NCBI RefSeq assembly: GCF_000497575.1
Contig: NZ_APJI01000004.1
Location: 310,001-374,000, forward strand
DNA from: Afipia sp. OHSU_II-C1
GTDB lineage: Bacteria; Pseudomonadota; Alphaproteobacteria; Rhizobiales; Xanthobacteraceae
Length of the DNA: 64,000 nucleotides
Direction: 5' to 3'
Under the pieces are notes generated by a model, which had not been told where the DNA came from, searched no databases, and saw nothing but the letters and a program-made list of their open reading frames with translations. Below are positions 44,038 to 53,357 of the stretch, piece by piece. Every line of letters begins with the position of its first letter. The stretch's first letter is position 1. The translations under genes were made by a program, and so were the position numbers.

Positions 44038-45159
44038 ATGACAACGAAAAGACCTGTCGTCGTATATGGCGTCTCCGGATACACCGGGCGCCTGGTGTGT
44101 GAGTATTTGCGGGAATACAACATTCCCTTTATCGCCGCCGGGCGCGACAAGGCGAGAGTTCAGGCTGTCGTCGAGAAGATTCCGGGAATCGAAACCGCGG
44201 ATTATGAGGTCGTCGAAGTCGCACACACTGTCGAGGCGCTGACCAGCCTCTTTAAAGGCGCCAAATTCGTCAGCAACATCGTTGGCCCCTTTATCAAATA
44301 CGCTCCTGAAGTCGTCGAAGCCTGCCTGGCCGCCGGCTGCCATTACAGCGATACGACAGGCGAACAGGACTGGGTCATGCTGGCGCAGGACCGCTGGGGC
44401 GCGAAGTTCGCCGAGAAAGGCCTGCTGCTCGCGCCGAATATCGCGCAGATGTACACGACCGGCGAGATCGCGGCGAACATCTGTCTCGAAACGCCCGGTC
44501 TCGACACCCTCGACATTCAGGTCTTCTGGAAGGGTTTTCCAACCTACGCCTCGACGCAGACCATCTTCACCATCCTCAAGGCGCAGTGGTACTACCTCGA
44601 GCAGAACAAGTATGTCGAATGGGACGTCACTGCCCGCGCCGACGTGGTGGTGCCAGGCCAGCACGAAACGGCGATTGCAGTTCCTTGGGGAGGCACCGCG
44701 CATCCGGTCTGGTTCAAGAACGATCCGCGCGTCTCGAACTGCCGTGTGCTCGGCGGCGTTCTTGCCCGCCCGGTGATGGAAGGCGTCGTGCAAACCACGC
44801 AAATGGTGAAGGAAAAAATCAAGCCTTTGCCACCCGCGGAGCAAGAGAAGGCGCTGGCCGAAATCGCTGGGAGCCTGCAAGCCAGCATGCCGCCGCGCGA
44901 AAATCCGCGCATCAACACCTCGATCGATTCCGTTTACGCATCCGGTCCGCTCGGCCGCGCGCATTGCGTGATTCACGGAAACTGCAACTACAAGCAAACC
45001 GGCATGCTGCAAGCCTATGCCGCGTTCTCGTTGCTGCAGGTGCCGCCGAAGAAGGTGGGGTTTGCTTCGGGCTGCCAGGCCTTCGGTCATCGCGAGTTGC
45101 TTGGCCAGTTGCGCAGCTTCGGCCTGGTGATGAATCCGATCCTGACCGTTCATCAATAA
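44038..45159 (+). CDS. Saccharopine dehydrogenase-like NAD(P)-binding reductase
   Basis: 373 residues. The N-terminal Rossmann fold reads VVVYGVSGYTGRLVCEYL with GxxGxxG-like spacing, followed by PFIAAGRDKARVQAVV. The block SNIVGPFIKYAPEVVEACLAAGCHYSDTTGE is characteristic of the saccharopine-dehydrogenase-like / trans-acting enoyl reductase group. The ATG at 44038 has GAGGAAA about 11 bases upstream. Its partner SDR gene suggests a two-step redox conversion. True lysine metabolism is unlikely, because the saccharopine catalytic C-terminal domain was not recognised. Confidence 0.87.
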   Translation: MTTKRPVVVYGVSGYTGRLVCEYLREYNIPFIAAGRDKARVQAVVEKIPGIETADYEVVEVAHTVEALTSLFKGAKFVSNIVGPFIKYAPEVVEACLAAGCHYSDTTGEQDWVMLAQDRWGAKFAEKGLLLAPNIAQMYTTGEIAANICLETPGLDTLDIQVFWKGFPTYASTQTIFTILKAQWYYLEQNKYVEWDVTARADVVVPGQHETAIAVPWGGTAHPVWFKNDPRVSNCRVLGGVLARPVMEGVVQTTQMVKEKIKPLPPAEQEKALAEIAGSLQASMPPRENPRINTSIDSVYASGPLGRAHCVIHGNCNYKQTGMLQAYAAFSLLQVPPKKVGFASGCQAFGHRELLGQLRSFGLVMNPILTVHQ

Positions 45160-45195
45160 AGCGAGCACACCGGGGCGGCTTTGCCGCCTCGGTTT

Positions 45196-46098
45196 CTAAC
45201 CGCGAGCCTTGGCGTTGAGCGCCGACGCAACGCGGCTCACTGGCTTTTTGCCCAGCACCTGCGCGATGTCGTTGGTCGCGGCCACAAGCTGCTTCATGTC
45301 CACGCCGGTCTGAACGCCCATGCCTTCCAGCATGTAGACCAAATCCTCGGTCGCGACATTACCCGTCGCACCGGGCGCATAGGGACAACCGCCGAGACCG
45401 CCGGCTGCGGAATCGATCACACGTGCGCCTTCTTCAAGGCCCGCGTAGAGATTGGCGAGCGCCTGCCCATAGGTGTCGTGGAAGTGCATGCCGAGATTCT
45501 TCATCGGCACTTCTGTCGCGACCGCGCGCAGCAACTGCCGCGCCTTTGACGGCGTGCCGACGCCGATGGTGTCGCCCAGCGAGACCTCGTAGCAGCCGAG
45601 ATCCCACAGTTTCTTGGTCACGGCGACCACCGCTGACGGCTTCACCTCGCCGTCATAGGGGCAACCGAGCACGCAAGAAACGTAACCGCGCACCTTGATG
45701 CCGTCGGCCTTGGCGCGTTCGATCACCGGAACGAAACGCTGAATGGATTCGGCGACCGAGCAGTTGATGTTGGCTTTGGAAAATCCTTCCGAGGCCGATG
45801 CGAACACGGCGATCACCTTGGCACCTGCCGCCTTCGCAGCCTCGTAACCCTTCTCATTGGGAACGAGGACATGGAATTCGTAACCGGGATGATGATCGAC
45901 GGCGCGCAGCACCTGATCCGAGTTGACCATCTGCGGAATGGCTTTGGGCGACACAAAGCTGCCGACCTCGATGGTGTGCAGCCCCGCCTTGACCAGATTT
46001 TCAATGAACGCGATCCGTGCCTCGGCCGAGACCGGCGTCTTTTCGTTTTGCAACCCGTCGCGCGGGCCGACTTCGACAATACGGACCTGATCGCTCAT
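45196..46098 (-). CDS. liuE: Hydroxymethylglutaryl-CoA lyase
   Basis: Last enzyme of leucine degradation (300 aa), splitting HMG-CoA to acetyl-CoA and acetoacetate. The HMGL-like TIM barrel starts VRIVEVGPRDGLQNEKT with the catalytic Arg and Asp. EVGSFVSPKAIPQM and the metal-binding HFHDTYGQALAN follow. The family's cysteine signature is seen as GGLGGCPYAPGATGN. It lies 9 bases after the biotin carboxylase subunit and closes the liuB-C-D-E group. Confidence 0.95.
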   Translation of the reverse strand: MSDQVRIVEVGPRDGLQNEKTPVSAEARIAFIENLVKAGLHTIEVGSFVSPKAIPQMVNSDQVLRAVDHHPGYEFHVLVPNEKGYEAAKAAGAKVIAVFASASEGFSKANINCSVAESIQRFVPVIERAKADGIKVRGYVSCVLGCPYDGEVKPSAVVAVTKKLWDLGCYEVSLGDTIGVGTPSKARQLLRAVATEVPMKNLGMHFHDTYGQALANLYAGLEEGARVIDSAAGGLGGCPYAPGATGNVATEDLVYMLEGMGVQTGVDMKQLVAATNDIAQVLGKKPVSRVASALNAKARG

Positions 46099-46107
46099 GA
46101 AACCTGT

Positions 46108-48123
46108 CTATGCCTTCGGTTCGATCTCGGCGAGCTCGACGCCTTCGGCGACGATGTCACCAACCTTGCACTTAAGCGCCTTGACGGTGCCCGCGAACGG
46201 CGCGCGCAGGGTCTGCTCCATCTTCATCACTTCCAGCGTCAGGATCGCGGCGCCCTTCTCGACCTCCGCGCCTTCTTCGACCAGCAACGCCACGACCGTG
46301 CCGGGCAGCGGCGCCACGACACGGTCGGCACCCGCCTGCTCCTCATCCTCAGTGCCGAACGGATCGAACCAGTGAACTTCAAAGCGTCCATTACGGGTGC
46401 GGACATAGACCTCGTGGCCGTCGAGCAGGCCAGTCACATGATGTTTCACGCCGTCGAGCACAAGATCGATGCCGCCGCGCGGCGATGCAGAGCTTGCGAA
46501 CGCGATGACCCGTCCGTCGATGGCCAGCGTCGATGGGCCCTGACCATAACGCATCGACACCTTGCGCTCGGTGCCATCCGCCTGCCGGAACATAAACCGG
46601 CGGCGGCGCGCCGCGACAGCGGCCCAGCCTGCTCCCGCGCGCCATGGCGAGGTCACGTCATTCCCTGCGGCAGCCGTTTCGCTTTGCAGGATCGCGGCGA
46701 CGGCAGCGCCAAGTTCGAGATCAGTCAGTTCGGCTTCCGCCGGGGTCAACTTCGCCAGTTCGCGCTCGATGAAGCTGGTGTCGATGGTGTTGGCGCGGAC
46801 ATCCGGATGCGTGATCAGCGCCGACAGGAAAGGAATGTTGGTTATGATGCCGCGGACATCGGTTTCCTGGAGGCCGCGATTGAGTCGTGAGATCGCAAGA
46901 TCGCGCGTCGGCGCCCAGGCGATGACCTTGGCCAGCATCGCGTCGTAATTCGGTGAGACCGTCTTGCCCTCGGCATAGCCCGCGTCGATGCGCAGTCCGT
47001 CGACTTCCTCCGGCGTGTTCCAGGTGCGGATGCGGCCCACCGACGGCATAAAGTTCTTGTTCGGGTTCTCTGCGTAGACGCGCGCCTCAATGGCGTGACC
47101 GTTCAGCCTGATCTGGTCCTGCGCCAGCGGCAGCTTTTCGCCGAACGCGACGCGCAACTGCAGTTCGACCAGATCGACGCCGGTGATCAGTTCGGTCACC
47201 GGATGCTCGACCTGAAGGCGCGTATTCATTTCAATGAAGAACGTCTCCTTTCCATCGGAGACGAACTCGATGGTGCCCGCGCCGACATAGTTCACAGCAC
47301 CCGCGGCCTTGCGCGCGGCTGCACAAACCGCGTCACGCTGCGCCGCATTGAGCGTCGGCGACGGAGCTTCCTCGATCACCTTCTGGTGCCGGCGCTGCAG
47401 GGTGCATTCGCGCTCGAACAGCGAGATCAGGTTGCCGTGGCTGTCGCCGATGATCTGCACTTCGATATGGCGCGGATTCTGGACGAACTTCTCGATCAGC
47501 ATCCGGTCGTCGCCGAAAGCAGCCAGCGCCTCGCGCTTGGCGCTGGCGATCGCGGCCGACAGCTCATCGGCGCTGCGGACGATGCGCATGCCGCGTCCGC
47601 CGCCACCTGCTGATGCCTTCGCCAGAACCGGATAACCGATCTTCGCAGCGGCATCGGCCAGCGTTTTTTCGTCCTGCGCTTCGCCGTGATAGCCGGGCAC
47701 CAGCGGCACGCCCGCCTTTTCCATCAGCGCCTTGGAGCCGGACTTCGACCCCATCGCTTCCATCATCTCGGCGGTCGGGCCGACGAACACAATGCCTTCA
47801 GCCGCGCAGCGGCGCGCGAAGTCGGCGTTCTCAGAGAGGAAACCGTAACCCGGATGGACCGCTTCGGCGCCGGTCTTCTTCGCCGCCTCGATAATGCGAT
47901 CGACATTCAGATAGCTGTCGCGCGCCCGTGCCGGGCCGAGCAGCACGGCATCGTCGGCCATGGCGACATGCACGGCATCGGCGTCCGCTTCGGAATAGAC
48001 CGCGACGGTGCGCAGTCCCATGGCGCGCGCGGTGCGGATCACACGGCAGGCGATCTCGCCGCGATTGGCGATCAGCAATGTGTTGAAGCGGCGGTAAAGC
48101 GCAGCGGGAGTTCTTGCGTTCAT
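46108..48123 (-). CDS. liuD: Methylcrotonyl-CoA carboxylase biotin-containing alpha subunit
   Basis: 671-residue subunit with biotin carboxylase and biotin carrier parts. It begins FNTLLIANRGEIACRVIRTA. The ATP-grasp domain contains KASAGGGGRGMRIV, and FIEMNTRLQVEHPVTE is the catalytic metal site. The biotinyl lysine is in LEVMKMEQTLRAPF near the C-terminus. The ATG at 48123 opens the conserved domain; the frame extends upstream into the enoyl-CoA hydratase gene. Together with the beta subunit it carboxylates 3-methylcrotonyl-CoA. Confidence 0.95.
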   Translation of the reverse strand: MNARTPAALYRRFNTLLIANRGEIACRVIRTARAMGLRTVAVYSEADADAVHVAMADDAVLLGPARARDSYLNVDRIIEAAKKTGAEAVHPGYGFLSENADFARRCAAEGIVFVGPTAEMMEAMGSKSGSKALMEKAGVPLVPGYHGEAQDEKTLADAAAKIGYPVLAKASAGGGGRGMRIVRSADELSAAIASAKREALAAFGDDRMLIEKFVQNPRHIEVQIIGDSHGNLISLFERECTLQRRHQKVIEEAPSPTLNAAQRDAVCAAARKAAGAVNYVGAGTIEFVSDGKETFFIEMNTRLQVEHPVTELITGVDLVELQLRVAFGEKLPLAQDQIRLNGHAIEARVYAENPNKNFMPSVGRIRTWNTPEEVDGLRIDAGYAEGKTVSPNYDAMLAKVIAWAPTRDLAISRLNRGLQETDVRGIITNIPFLSALITHPDVRANTIDTSFIERELAKLTPAEAELTDLELGAAVAAILQSETAAAGNDVTSPWRAGAGWAAVAARRRRFMFRQADGTERKVSMRYGQGPSTLAIDGRVIAFASSASPRGGIDLVLDGVKHHVTGLLDGHEVYVRTRNGRFEVHWFDPFGTEDEEQAGADRVVAPLPGTVVALLVEEGAEVEKGAAILTLEVMKMEQTLRAPFAGTVKALKCKVGDIVAEGVELAEIEPKA

Positions 48124-48127
48124 CAGA

Positions 48128-48907
48128 TCAACTCCACGATGCCTTGCGCTTTTCAAGAAATGCGGAAAGGCCTTCGCGGGCCTCGGGTTTGGCGCGCACA
48201 TCGGCGATCAACTGCGCCGTCTCATTCATCAGCGCGTCGTCGATAGCGCGGCCCGCGATGTCACCAGCGAGCTTTTTCGCGATGGCGCGCGCGCCGGGTG
48301 CGGCAGACTTCAACTGCTTGAGCAGCTTGCCGATGCGCTCGTCCAGCGCGTCGGGTTCGACGACCTCATGCAGGAGGCCGATCCGCATTGCTTCCTTCGC
48401 ATCGAATACTTCGGCGGTCTGGAAATAACGCCGCGCGGTGCGTTCGCCGATGGCGCGCAGCACATAAGGACTGATCATGCCCGGCACGATCCCGAGACGA
48501 ACCTCGGACAGGCAGAATGTTGCGCTCGACGTCCCGACGGCAATGTCGCAAGCGGACACAACGCCGACGCCGCCGCCATAGATCGGTCCCTGCACCCGGC
48601 CGATGGTGGTCTGGGGCATCCTGTCGAGCGCGGACAGCATTCGCACCAGCGGCATGGCGTCCGCGATATTTTCTTCGCGCGTATAGGTGCCGGCCTCGCG
48701 CATCGCGCTGATATCGGCACCGGCGCAAAGGCTCTTGCCCTCGCCCGCGAGCACCATCGTCGCAATCGAGCGATCGGAAGCGATGCTCTCAAACGCAGTG
48801 CGCAGCGCCTCGATGAGGGTTCGATTGAGGGCATTGTTCAGTTCGGGACGATTCAGCGTGACGCGCGCCACGTCCTGATCGCGTTCGATGCGGACAAGAT
48901 CGATCAT
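48128..48907 (-). CDS. liuC: Enoyl-CoA hydratase family protein, probably methylglutaconyl-CoA hydratase
   Basis: Crotonase-fold enzyme (259 aa). The oxyanion-hole segments are GKSLCAGADISAMRE and QGPIYGGGVGVVSACDIAVG, and ARLGIVPG-like SEVRLGIVPGMISPYV follows. GGAG seven bases before the ATG at 48907 supports that start; an ATG at 48922 overlapping the upstream stop (TGATG) is an alternative adding five residues. Its place between the two carboxylase subunits makes hydration of 3-methylglutaconyl-CoA the likely reaction. Confidence 0.9.
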   Translation of the reverse strand: MIDLVRIERDQDVARVTLNRPELNNALNRTLIEALRTAFESIASDRSIATMVLAGEGKSLCAGADISAMREAGTYTREENIADAMPLVRMLSALDRMPQTTIGRVQGPIYGGGVGVVSACDIAVGTSSATFCLSEVRLGIVPGMISPYVLRAIGERTARRYFQTAEVFDAKEAMRIGLLHEVVEPDALDERIGKLLKQLKSAAPGARAIAKKLAGDIAGRAIDDALMNETAQLIADVRAKPEAREGLSAFLEKRKASWS

Positions 48908-48921
48908 CGTTTCGCTCCGCA

Positions 48922-50526
48922 TCACATTCTGAACACGCCGAACTTCGGCGGTTCGATCGGAGCGTTGGCGGCGGCGGACAGACCGAGCCCAAGCACAAGC
49001 CGCGTATCGGCAGGATCGATCACGCCGTCGTCCCACAGCCGCGCCGTGGCGTAATACGGATGGCCCTGCGTCTCATACTGTTCGCGGATCGGCGCACGGA
49101 ACGCATCTTCTTCCTTGGCCGACCATGAGCCGCCCTTGGCCTCGATATTGTCGCGGCGAAGCTGGCTCAGCACCATCGACGCCTGCTCGCCGCCCATCAC
49201 CGAGATGCGCGCGTTCGGCCACATCCAGAGGAAGCGTGGGCTATAGGCGCGGCCGCACATGCCGTAATTGCCAGCGCCGTAAGAGCCACCGATCACTACG
49301 GTGAACTTCGGCACGGAAGCGGTCGCAACCGCGGTGACGAGCTTCGCGCCATCGCGGGCGATACCGCCCGCCTCGTATTTCTTGCCGACCATGAAGCCGG
49401 TGATGTTCTGCAGGAACAGAAGCGGGATGCCGCGCTGGCAGCAGAGTTCAATGAAATGCGCACCCTTCAGCGAGCTTTCGCTGAACAGAATGCCGTTGTT
49501 GGCGATGATGCCGACCGGATAGCCCCAGATGTGAGCGAAGCCGCACACCAGTGTCGTGCCATAGAGCTTCTTGAATTCCTCGAACTCCGAGCCGTCGACG
49601 ATCCGCGCAATGATCTCGCGCACGTCGAAAGGCTTGCGTGCGTCAGCGGGCACCACGCCGTAGATGTCCTCGCGCTCGAACAATGGCTCGCGCGGTTCGC
49701 GCAGGCCAGCTGCTGAGGATTTCGCCGGATTGAGATTGCCGACGATGCGGCGTGCGATGCCGATGGCATGGCTGTCGTTCTGCGCATAGTGGTCGGTCAC
49801 ACCGGAGTGGCGGCTGTGAACGTCAGCACCGCCAAGTTCTTCCGCCGTGACGACCTCGCCGGTCGCGGCCTTCACCAGCGGAGGACCGCCAAGGAAGATC
49901 GTGCCCTGATTGCGCACGATGATGCTCTCGTCCGACATCGCAGGAACGTAAGCGCCGCCGGCGGTGCACGATCCCATCACAATGGCGATCTGCGGAATGC
50001 CCTGCGCGGACATGTTGGCCTGATTGTAGAAGATGCGGCCGAAGTGCTTTTCGTCGGGGAAAATCTCGTCCTGCTGCGGCAGGAACGCGCCGCCGGAATC
50101 CACCATGTAGATGCAAGGCAGATTATTCTGCCGCGCGATGTCCTGCGCGCGCAGATGCTTCTTCACCGTCATCGGATAGTAGGTGCCGCCGCTGATGGTC
50201 GCGTCATTGGCGACGATCACGCACTCGCGTCCCGAGACGCGGCCGATGCCGGTGACAATGCTGGCGGAGTGCACGTTGCCACCGTAGAGGCCGTAGGCCG
50301 CCATCGGCGAGAATTCCAGAAACGCCGTGCCCGGATCGATCAGGAGGTCGACGCGGTCACGCGCCAGCATCTTGCCGCGCGCCGTATGCTTGGCGCGTGA
50401 GGCATCGCCGCCGCCGCCGGCAACCTGCGAGAGCTTGTCCCGAAGGTCCGCGACCAGGGTACGCATGACTTCCGCATTGCGGGTGAAATCGGACGATTTG
50501 GGATCGAGTCCGGAACGAAGTGCCAT
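48922..50526 (-). CDS. liuB: Methylcrotonyl-CoA carboxylase beta (carboxyltransferase) subunit
   Basis: 534 residues with two crotonase-like carboxyltransferase halves. The acyl-CoA part has [19 protein letters not shown] and [14 protein letters not shown]; the biotin part has [25 protein letters not shown] and [22 protein letters not shown]. All are typical of MCC-beta rather than of propionyl-CoA carboxylase. First gene of the leftward leucine group. The isovaleryl-CoA dehydrogenase gene liuA, which often precedes it, is not in the 272 bases upstream, where no gene is seen. Confidence 0.95.
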   Translation of the reverse strand: MALRSGLDPKSSDFTRNAEVMRTLVADLRDKLSQVAGGGGDASRAKHTARGKMLARDRVDLLIDPGTAFLEFSPMAAYGLYGGNVHSASIVTGIGRVSGRECVIVANDATISGGTYYPMTVKKHLRAQDIARQNNLPCIYMVDSGGAFLPQQDEIFPDEKHFGRIFYNQANMSAQGIPQIAIVMGSCTAGGAYVPAMSDESIIVRNQGTIFLGGPPLVKAATGEVVTAEELGGADVHSRHSGVTDHYAQNDSHAIGIARRIVGNLNPAKSSAAGLREPREPLFEREDIYGVVPADARKPFDVREIIARIVDGSEFEEFKKLYGTTLVCGFAHIWGYPVGIIANNGILFSESSLKGAHFIELCCQRGIPLLFLQNITGFMVGKKYEAGGIARDGAKLVTAVATASVPKFTVVIGGSYGAGNYGMCGRAYSPRFLWMWPNARISVMGGEQASMVLSQLRRDNIEAKGGSWSAKEEDAFRAPIREQYETQGHPYYATARLWDDGVIDPADTRLVLGLGLSAAANAPIEPPKFGVFRM

Positions 50527-50798
50527 TTGTTTCCCGCCGCGTAACGTTTTGATCTTGCTTGCTTCCGTCCATTCCGGACGGCTTCGACCCGCAAGGTGTC
50601 ACTGCTTGGCGGCTGAATGCAACCACAACTTTCGCGGAGTACTTGCAGAGGTCAGGCGCCCTCAATAAGGCAAAGCGACATCGGGAAATGTCATGTCCCC
50701 GACATTTGCCGGGGCAATTTCGGAGGGCCGGATCAGGCGATTGCCAAGCCGACGCGTGCGGTCAAAGGTCCGCTGAAGCGCTCACATTTTGCCGGGAT

Positions 50799-51104
50799 TT
50801 AATGCGTCCAGGGCTCGACGCGGCGGAAAGCGAAGTTGTCCGCATAGGCCTTCACGCGCGGCTGCAATTCCTTCGGTTCGAGCACCTGATACGGGATACC
50901 TTCCCGCTCGCAATAAGCGACGGCCTCTTCCCTGGTCTCGAAACGCAGGGTCAGCTGCTGCTTCATATCCCCGGAGCTGGTCCAGCCCATCAACGGCTCG
51001 ATCACGCGCGGCTGTTCGGGCTCGTAATCCAGTTGCCACACCTTTGTTTTGGCAGCTCCAGACTGCATCGCATTTTTAGCAGGTTTGAAGATTCTTGCGG
51101 TCAT
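50799..51104 (-). CDS. NADH dehydrogenase accessory subunit, NDUFS4-like
   Basis: 101-residue homologue of the 18-kDa complex I accessory subunit (ETC complex I subunit conserved region). It opens ARIFKPAKNAMQSGAAKTKVWQLDYEP, with the family block MGWTSSGDMKQQLTLRFETREEAVAYCEREGI and ends FAFRRVEPWTH. This subunit is found in alphaproteobacteria and mitochondria, helps assemble and stabilise the NADH-binding arm, and is usually encoded away from the nuo operon, as here. Confidence 0.93.
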   Translation of the reverse strand: MTARIFKPAKNAMQSGAAKTKVWQLDYEPEQPRVIEPLMGWTSSGDMKQQLTLRFETREEAVAYCEREGIPYQVLEPKELQPRVKAYADNFAFRRVEPWTH

Positions 51105-51338
51105 CGCGCTAGCGGGTCCCTGAGCCTGATCGCCATGGCATCGATCGGAGAGGTAAAACGTATGAGATTCGGATGCCGGCCATTATCAAGATCCTGAGCA
51201 TACCTGCCCAGAACAAGACTTTTTTCGGCGGGTTCTGGTATAGTCCGTCCGAAACGCGGTGACAATGTCGGACCGCTTGGGTCCGGATAAGCGTTCCGCT
51301 GGCGTTATTTGGTTCGATCGCATCACGAAACGGTACTC

Positions 51339-52517
51339 ATGGAAATTCAGGCAACACTCCCAGAGAAGGGCCGCGACCTCCGGCTCGATTTCTTCCGCGG
51401 CATCGCCAACTGGTGGATCTTTCTCGACCACATTCCGAATAACGTCATCAACTGGGCGACCCCGCGCAATTACGGGTTCAGCGACGCCGCCGACCTGTTC
51501 GTCTTCATATCGGGCTACACGGCATCGTTCGTCTACGCCAAGATGATGCTCGATCGCGGCTTCGTCGTCGGAGCCACCCGGCTCTGGAAACGCGTCTGGC
51601 AGCTCTATGTGGCCCACGTCATTCTGTTCGTGATCTACATCGCGGCAATCGGCTGGGTCGCGCTGCGCTATGCCGATCCGGACATCCTGAATGAGTTCAA
51701 TGTCGCCGGTCTGGTCGAAAATCCGATCCAGACGCTGACGCAGGGGCTTCTGCTGCGCTTCAAGCCGGTCAATCTCGACGTGTTGCCGCTTTACATTGTC
51801 CTGATGGGCTTCTTCCCGCCAGTGCTGTGGCTGATGCTGCGCAAGCCCGACATGGTGATGATCGCTTCGCTGGTGTTGTATTTCGCAGCCCGCCAGTTCG
51901 GCTGGAATTTCTCGGCCTATCCGGTCGGCTCTTGGTACTTCAATCCGTATACTTGGCAACTGCTGTTCGTGTTCGGAGCCTGGTTCGCGCTTGGAGGCGC
52001 AATCGAATCCCGCTCGGTGATCCGGTCCCGCTGGCTGCTGGTCGCTGGCTCCGCCTATCTCGTCTTTGCAATGATCATGACCATGGCAGGACGATTTGAA
52101 TCCTTTGGCGCGCTGTTTCCGAAGTGGCTCTATGATGCGTTCAATCCGAACGACAAGACCTTCCTCGCGCCCTATCGCGTCATCCACTTTGTGGTGATCG
52201 CGTTCTTCATCACGCGCTTTATTCCGAAGGACTGGAAGCCGCTCGAAGCGAAATGGGCTGAACCCGTGATCAAATGCGGCCAGCAGTCGCTTCAGGTGTT
52301 CTGCGTTGGCATTTTCCTCTCCTTCGTCGCGCATTTCGTGTTGATGCTGAGCTGGGGCACGGTCTGGGCGCAACTCGGCGTCAGCATCGTCGGTGTCGCG
52401 ATCCTGACCGCCGTCGCCTACTACGGAAGCTGGTCAAAGAAACAGGACAAGCCCTCTGCCCGCACGCCCAAGCCGCCTGCACCGGCGCCGCAAGCGTCGC
52501 CGGCTCCGGGTGCCTGA
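51339..52517 (+). CDS. opgC: OpgC-like periplasmic glucan modification protein
   Basis: 392-residue inner-membrane protein of the OpgC family, which transfers succinyl groups to osmoregulated periplasmic glucans. It opens RDLRLDFFRGIANWWIFLDHIPNN, the OpgC signature with the conserved His, followed by FSDAADLFVFISGYTASFVYAKM. Some ten hydrophobic segments follow. The C-terminus is a Pro/Ala-rich tail (KPPAPAPQASPAP). The ATG at 51339 opens the conserved domain; the frame is open 30 bases upstream. No OPG synthase gene is adjacent. Confidence 0.92.
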   Translation: MEIQATLPEKGRDLRLDFFRGIANWWIFLDHIPNNVINWATPRNYGFSDAADLFVFISGYTASFVYAKMMLDRGFVVGATRLWKRVWQLYVAHVILFVIYIAAIGWVALRYADPDILNEFNVAGLVENPIQTLTQGLLLRFKPVNLDVLPLYIVLMGFFPPVLWLMLRKPDMVMIASLVLYFAARQFGWNFSAYPVGSWYFNPYTWQLLFVFGAWFALGGAIESRSVIRSRWLLVAGSAYLVFAMIMTMAGRFESFGALFPKWLYDAFNPNDKTFLAPYRVIHFVVIAFFITRFIPKDWKPLEAKWAEPVIKCGQQSLQVFCVGIFLSFVAHFVLMLSWGTVWAQLGVSIVGVAILTAVAYYGSWSKKQDKPSARTPKPPAPAPQASPAPGA

Positions 52518-52616
52518 CCTCGGCCGGGAAGGGTTCCGGTTGCGGGTGTCTAAACCTCCCGCAGCCGCTCGTTCTGCCTTGCTGGAGCCATGCGAAGCGT
52601 GTATCGACTGCCCTCT

Positions 52617-52693
52617 CGGGGTATAGCGTAGCCTGGTAGCGCGGCGGTTTTGGGTACCGCAGGTCGGAGGTTCGAATCCTCCTGCCCCGACCA
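52617..52693 (+). tRNA. tRNA-Pro (anticodon TGG)
   Basis: 77 bases with encoded CCA. The acceptor CGGGGTA pairs with TGCCCCG. The anticodon arm is GCGGT-TTTGGGT-ACCGC, giving TGG. The T arm is GGAGG-TTCGAAT-CCTCC. The C1-G72 pair is typical of bacterial tRNA-Pro. Confidence 0.97.
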
Positions 52694-52753
52694 AATAACC
52701 AATTGATTTTATTGCACTTCTTGGTCGCGCGATTTCGCGCCGACAGCCTAGCC

Positions 52754-53245
52754 TCAGCGGGTTCCGAACAACGGATGCGCCACACGGTCGCCGGGCTGGA
52801 TTCCGTATTTCCGGGCTGTCCCGCCGATCACCTCCAGTACGCCCTTCGCCAGCCCTCCGGACGAAATAATCTTCTCGGAATGCGGTTCGGTATTCTCGGC
52901 GATCCGCAGAATCCGGCCGTCGCTGCGGATGAAGATCATATCGAGCGGAATGAAGGTGTTCTTCATCCACATCGAGACCGGCTGTTCAGGGGAAAAGTCG
53001 AACAGCATTCCCCGCCCCTCGGGCAACTCCTTGCGATACATCAGCCCCGTGGCGCGCTCCTGCTCGGTCTTGGCCATTTCGACGGTGAACACGTGCACGC
53101 CCGACTTGGTGACGATCTCCAGCGGCTGCATTTCGACGGCGGACGCAGCGGCGGCCGCGAGGGCAAACCATGTCACGGCTGCGGCGATGACCGCCCGGAT
53201 ATTCAGCTTGATGTGGGGGAGTTTCGGCGAACGAACGAACAGCAT
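52754..53245 (-). CDS. DUF192 family exported protein
   Basis: 163 residues. A hydrophobic N-terminal segment (AVIAAAVTWFALAAAAASAVE) looks like a signal peptide. The DUF192 fold shows ERATGLMYRKELPEGRGMLFDF, VSMWMKNTFIPLDMIFI and SSGGLAKGVLEVIGG. Function unknown; an extracytoplasmic role is inferred. The frame is open to 53326, but a terminator hairpin at 53302-53323 would lie inside that longer version, so the ATG at 53245 is preferred. No strong ribosome-binding site was found. Confidence 0.85.
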   Translation of the reverse strand: MLFVRSPKLPHIKLNIRAVIAAAVTWFALAAAAASAVEMQPLEIVTKSGVHVFTVEMAKTEQERATGLMYRKELPEGRGMLFDFSPEQPVSMWMKNTFIPLDMIFIRSDGRILRIAENTEPHSEKIISSGGLAKGVLEVIGGTARKYGIQPGDRVAHPLFGTR

Positions 53246-53301
53246 GCGCGGCAGTATCCAGAACCAAATGTGCAGGTACCCTAGCCCGCCAAACATGGCA
53301 A

Positions 53302-53323
53302 AGGCCAGACACAGGTCTGGCCT
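53302..53323 (-). terminator. Terminator of the double cold-shock gene
   Basis: AGGCCAGAC and GTCTGGCCT form a perfect 9-bp stem with a four-base loop, followed on the minus strand by TTT. It is 35 bases after the cold-shock gene stop. Confidence 0.65.
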
Positions 53324-53357
53324 CACTGGAAGATCACGCGGATGTGGTTGCGTCAGC

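Noticed and set aside
43861..45168. Leftward frame of 435 codons antisense to the saccharopine-like reductase
   Set aside because: No family likeness; the plus-strand gene has a Rossmann motif and a ribosome-binding site.
50527..50798. Possible remnant of liuA upstream of liuB
   Set aside because: No acyl-CoA dehydrogenase motif could be found in any frame of these 272 bases.
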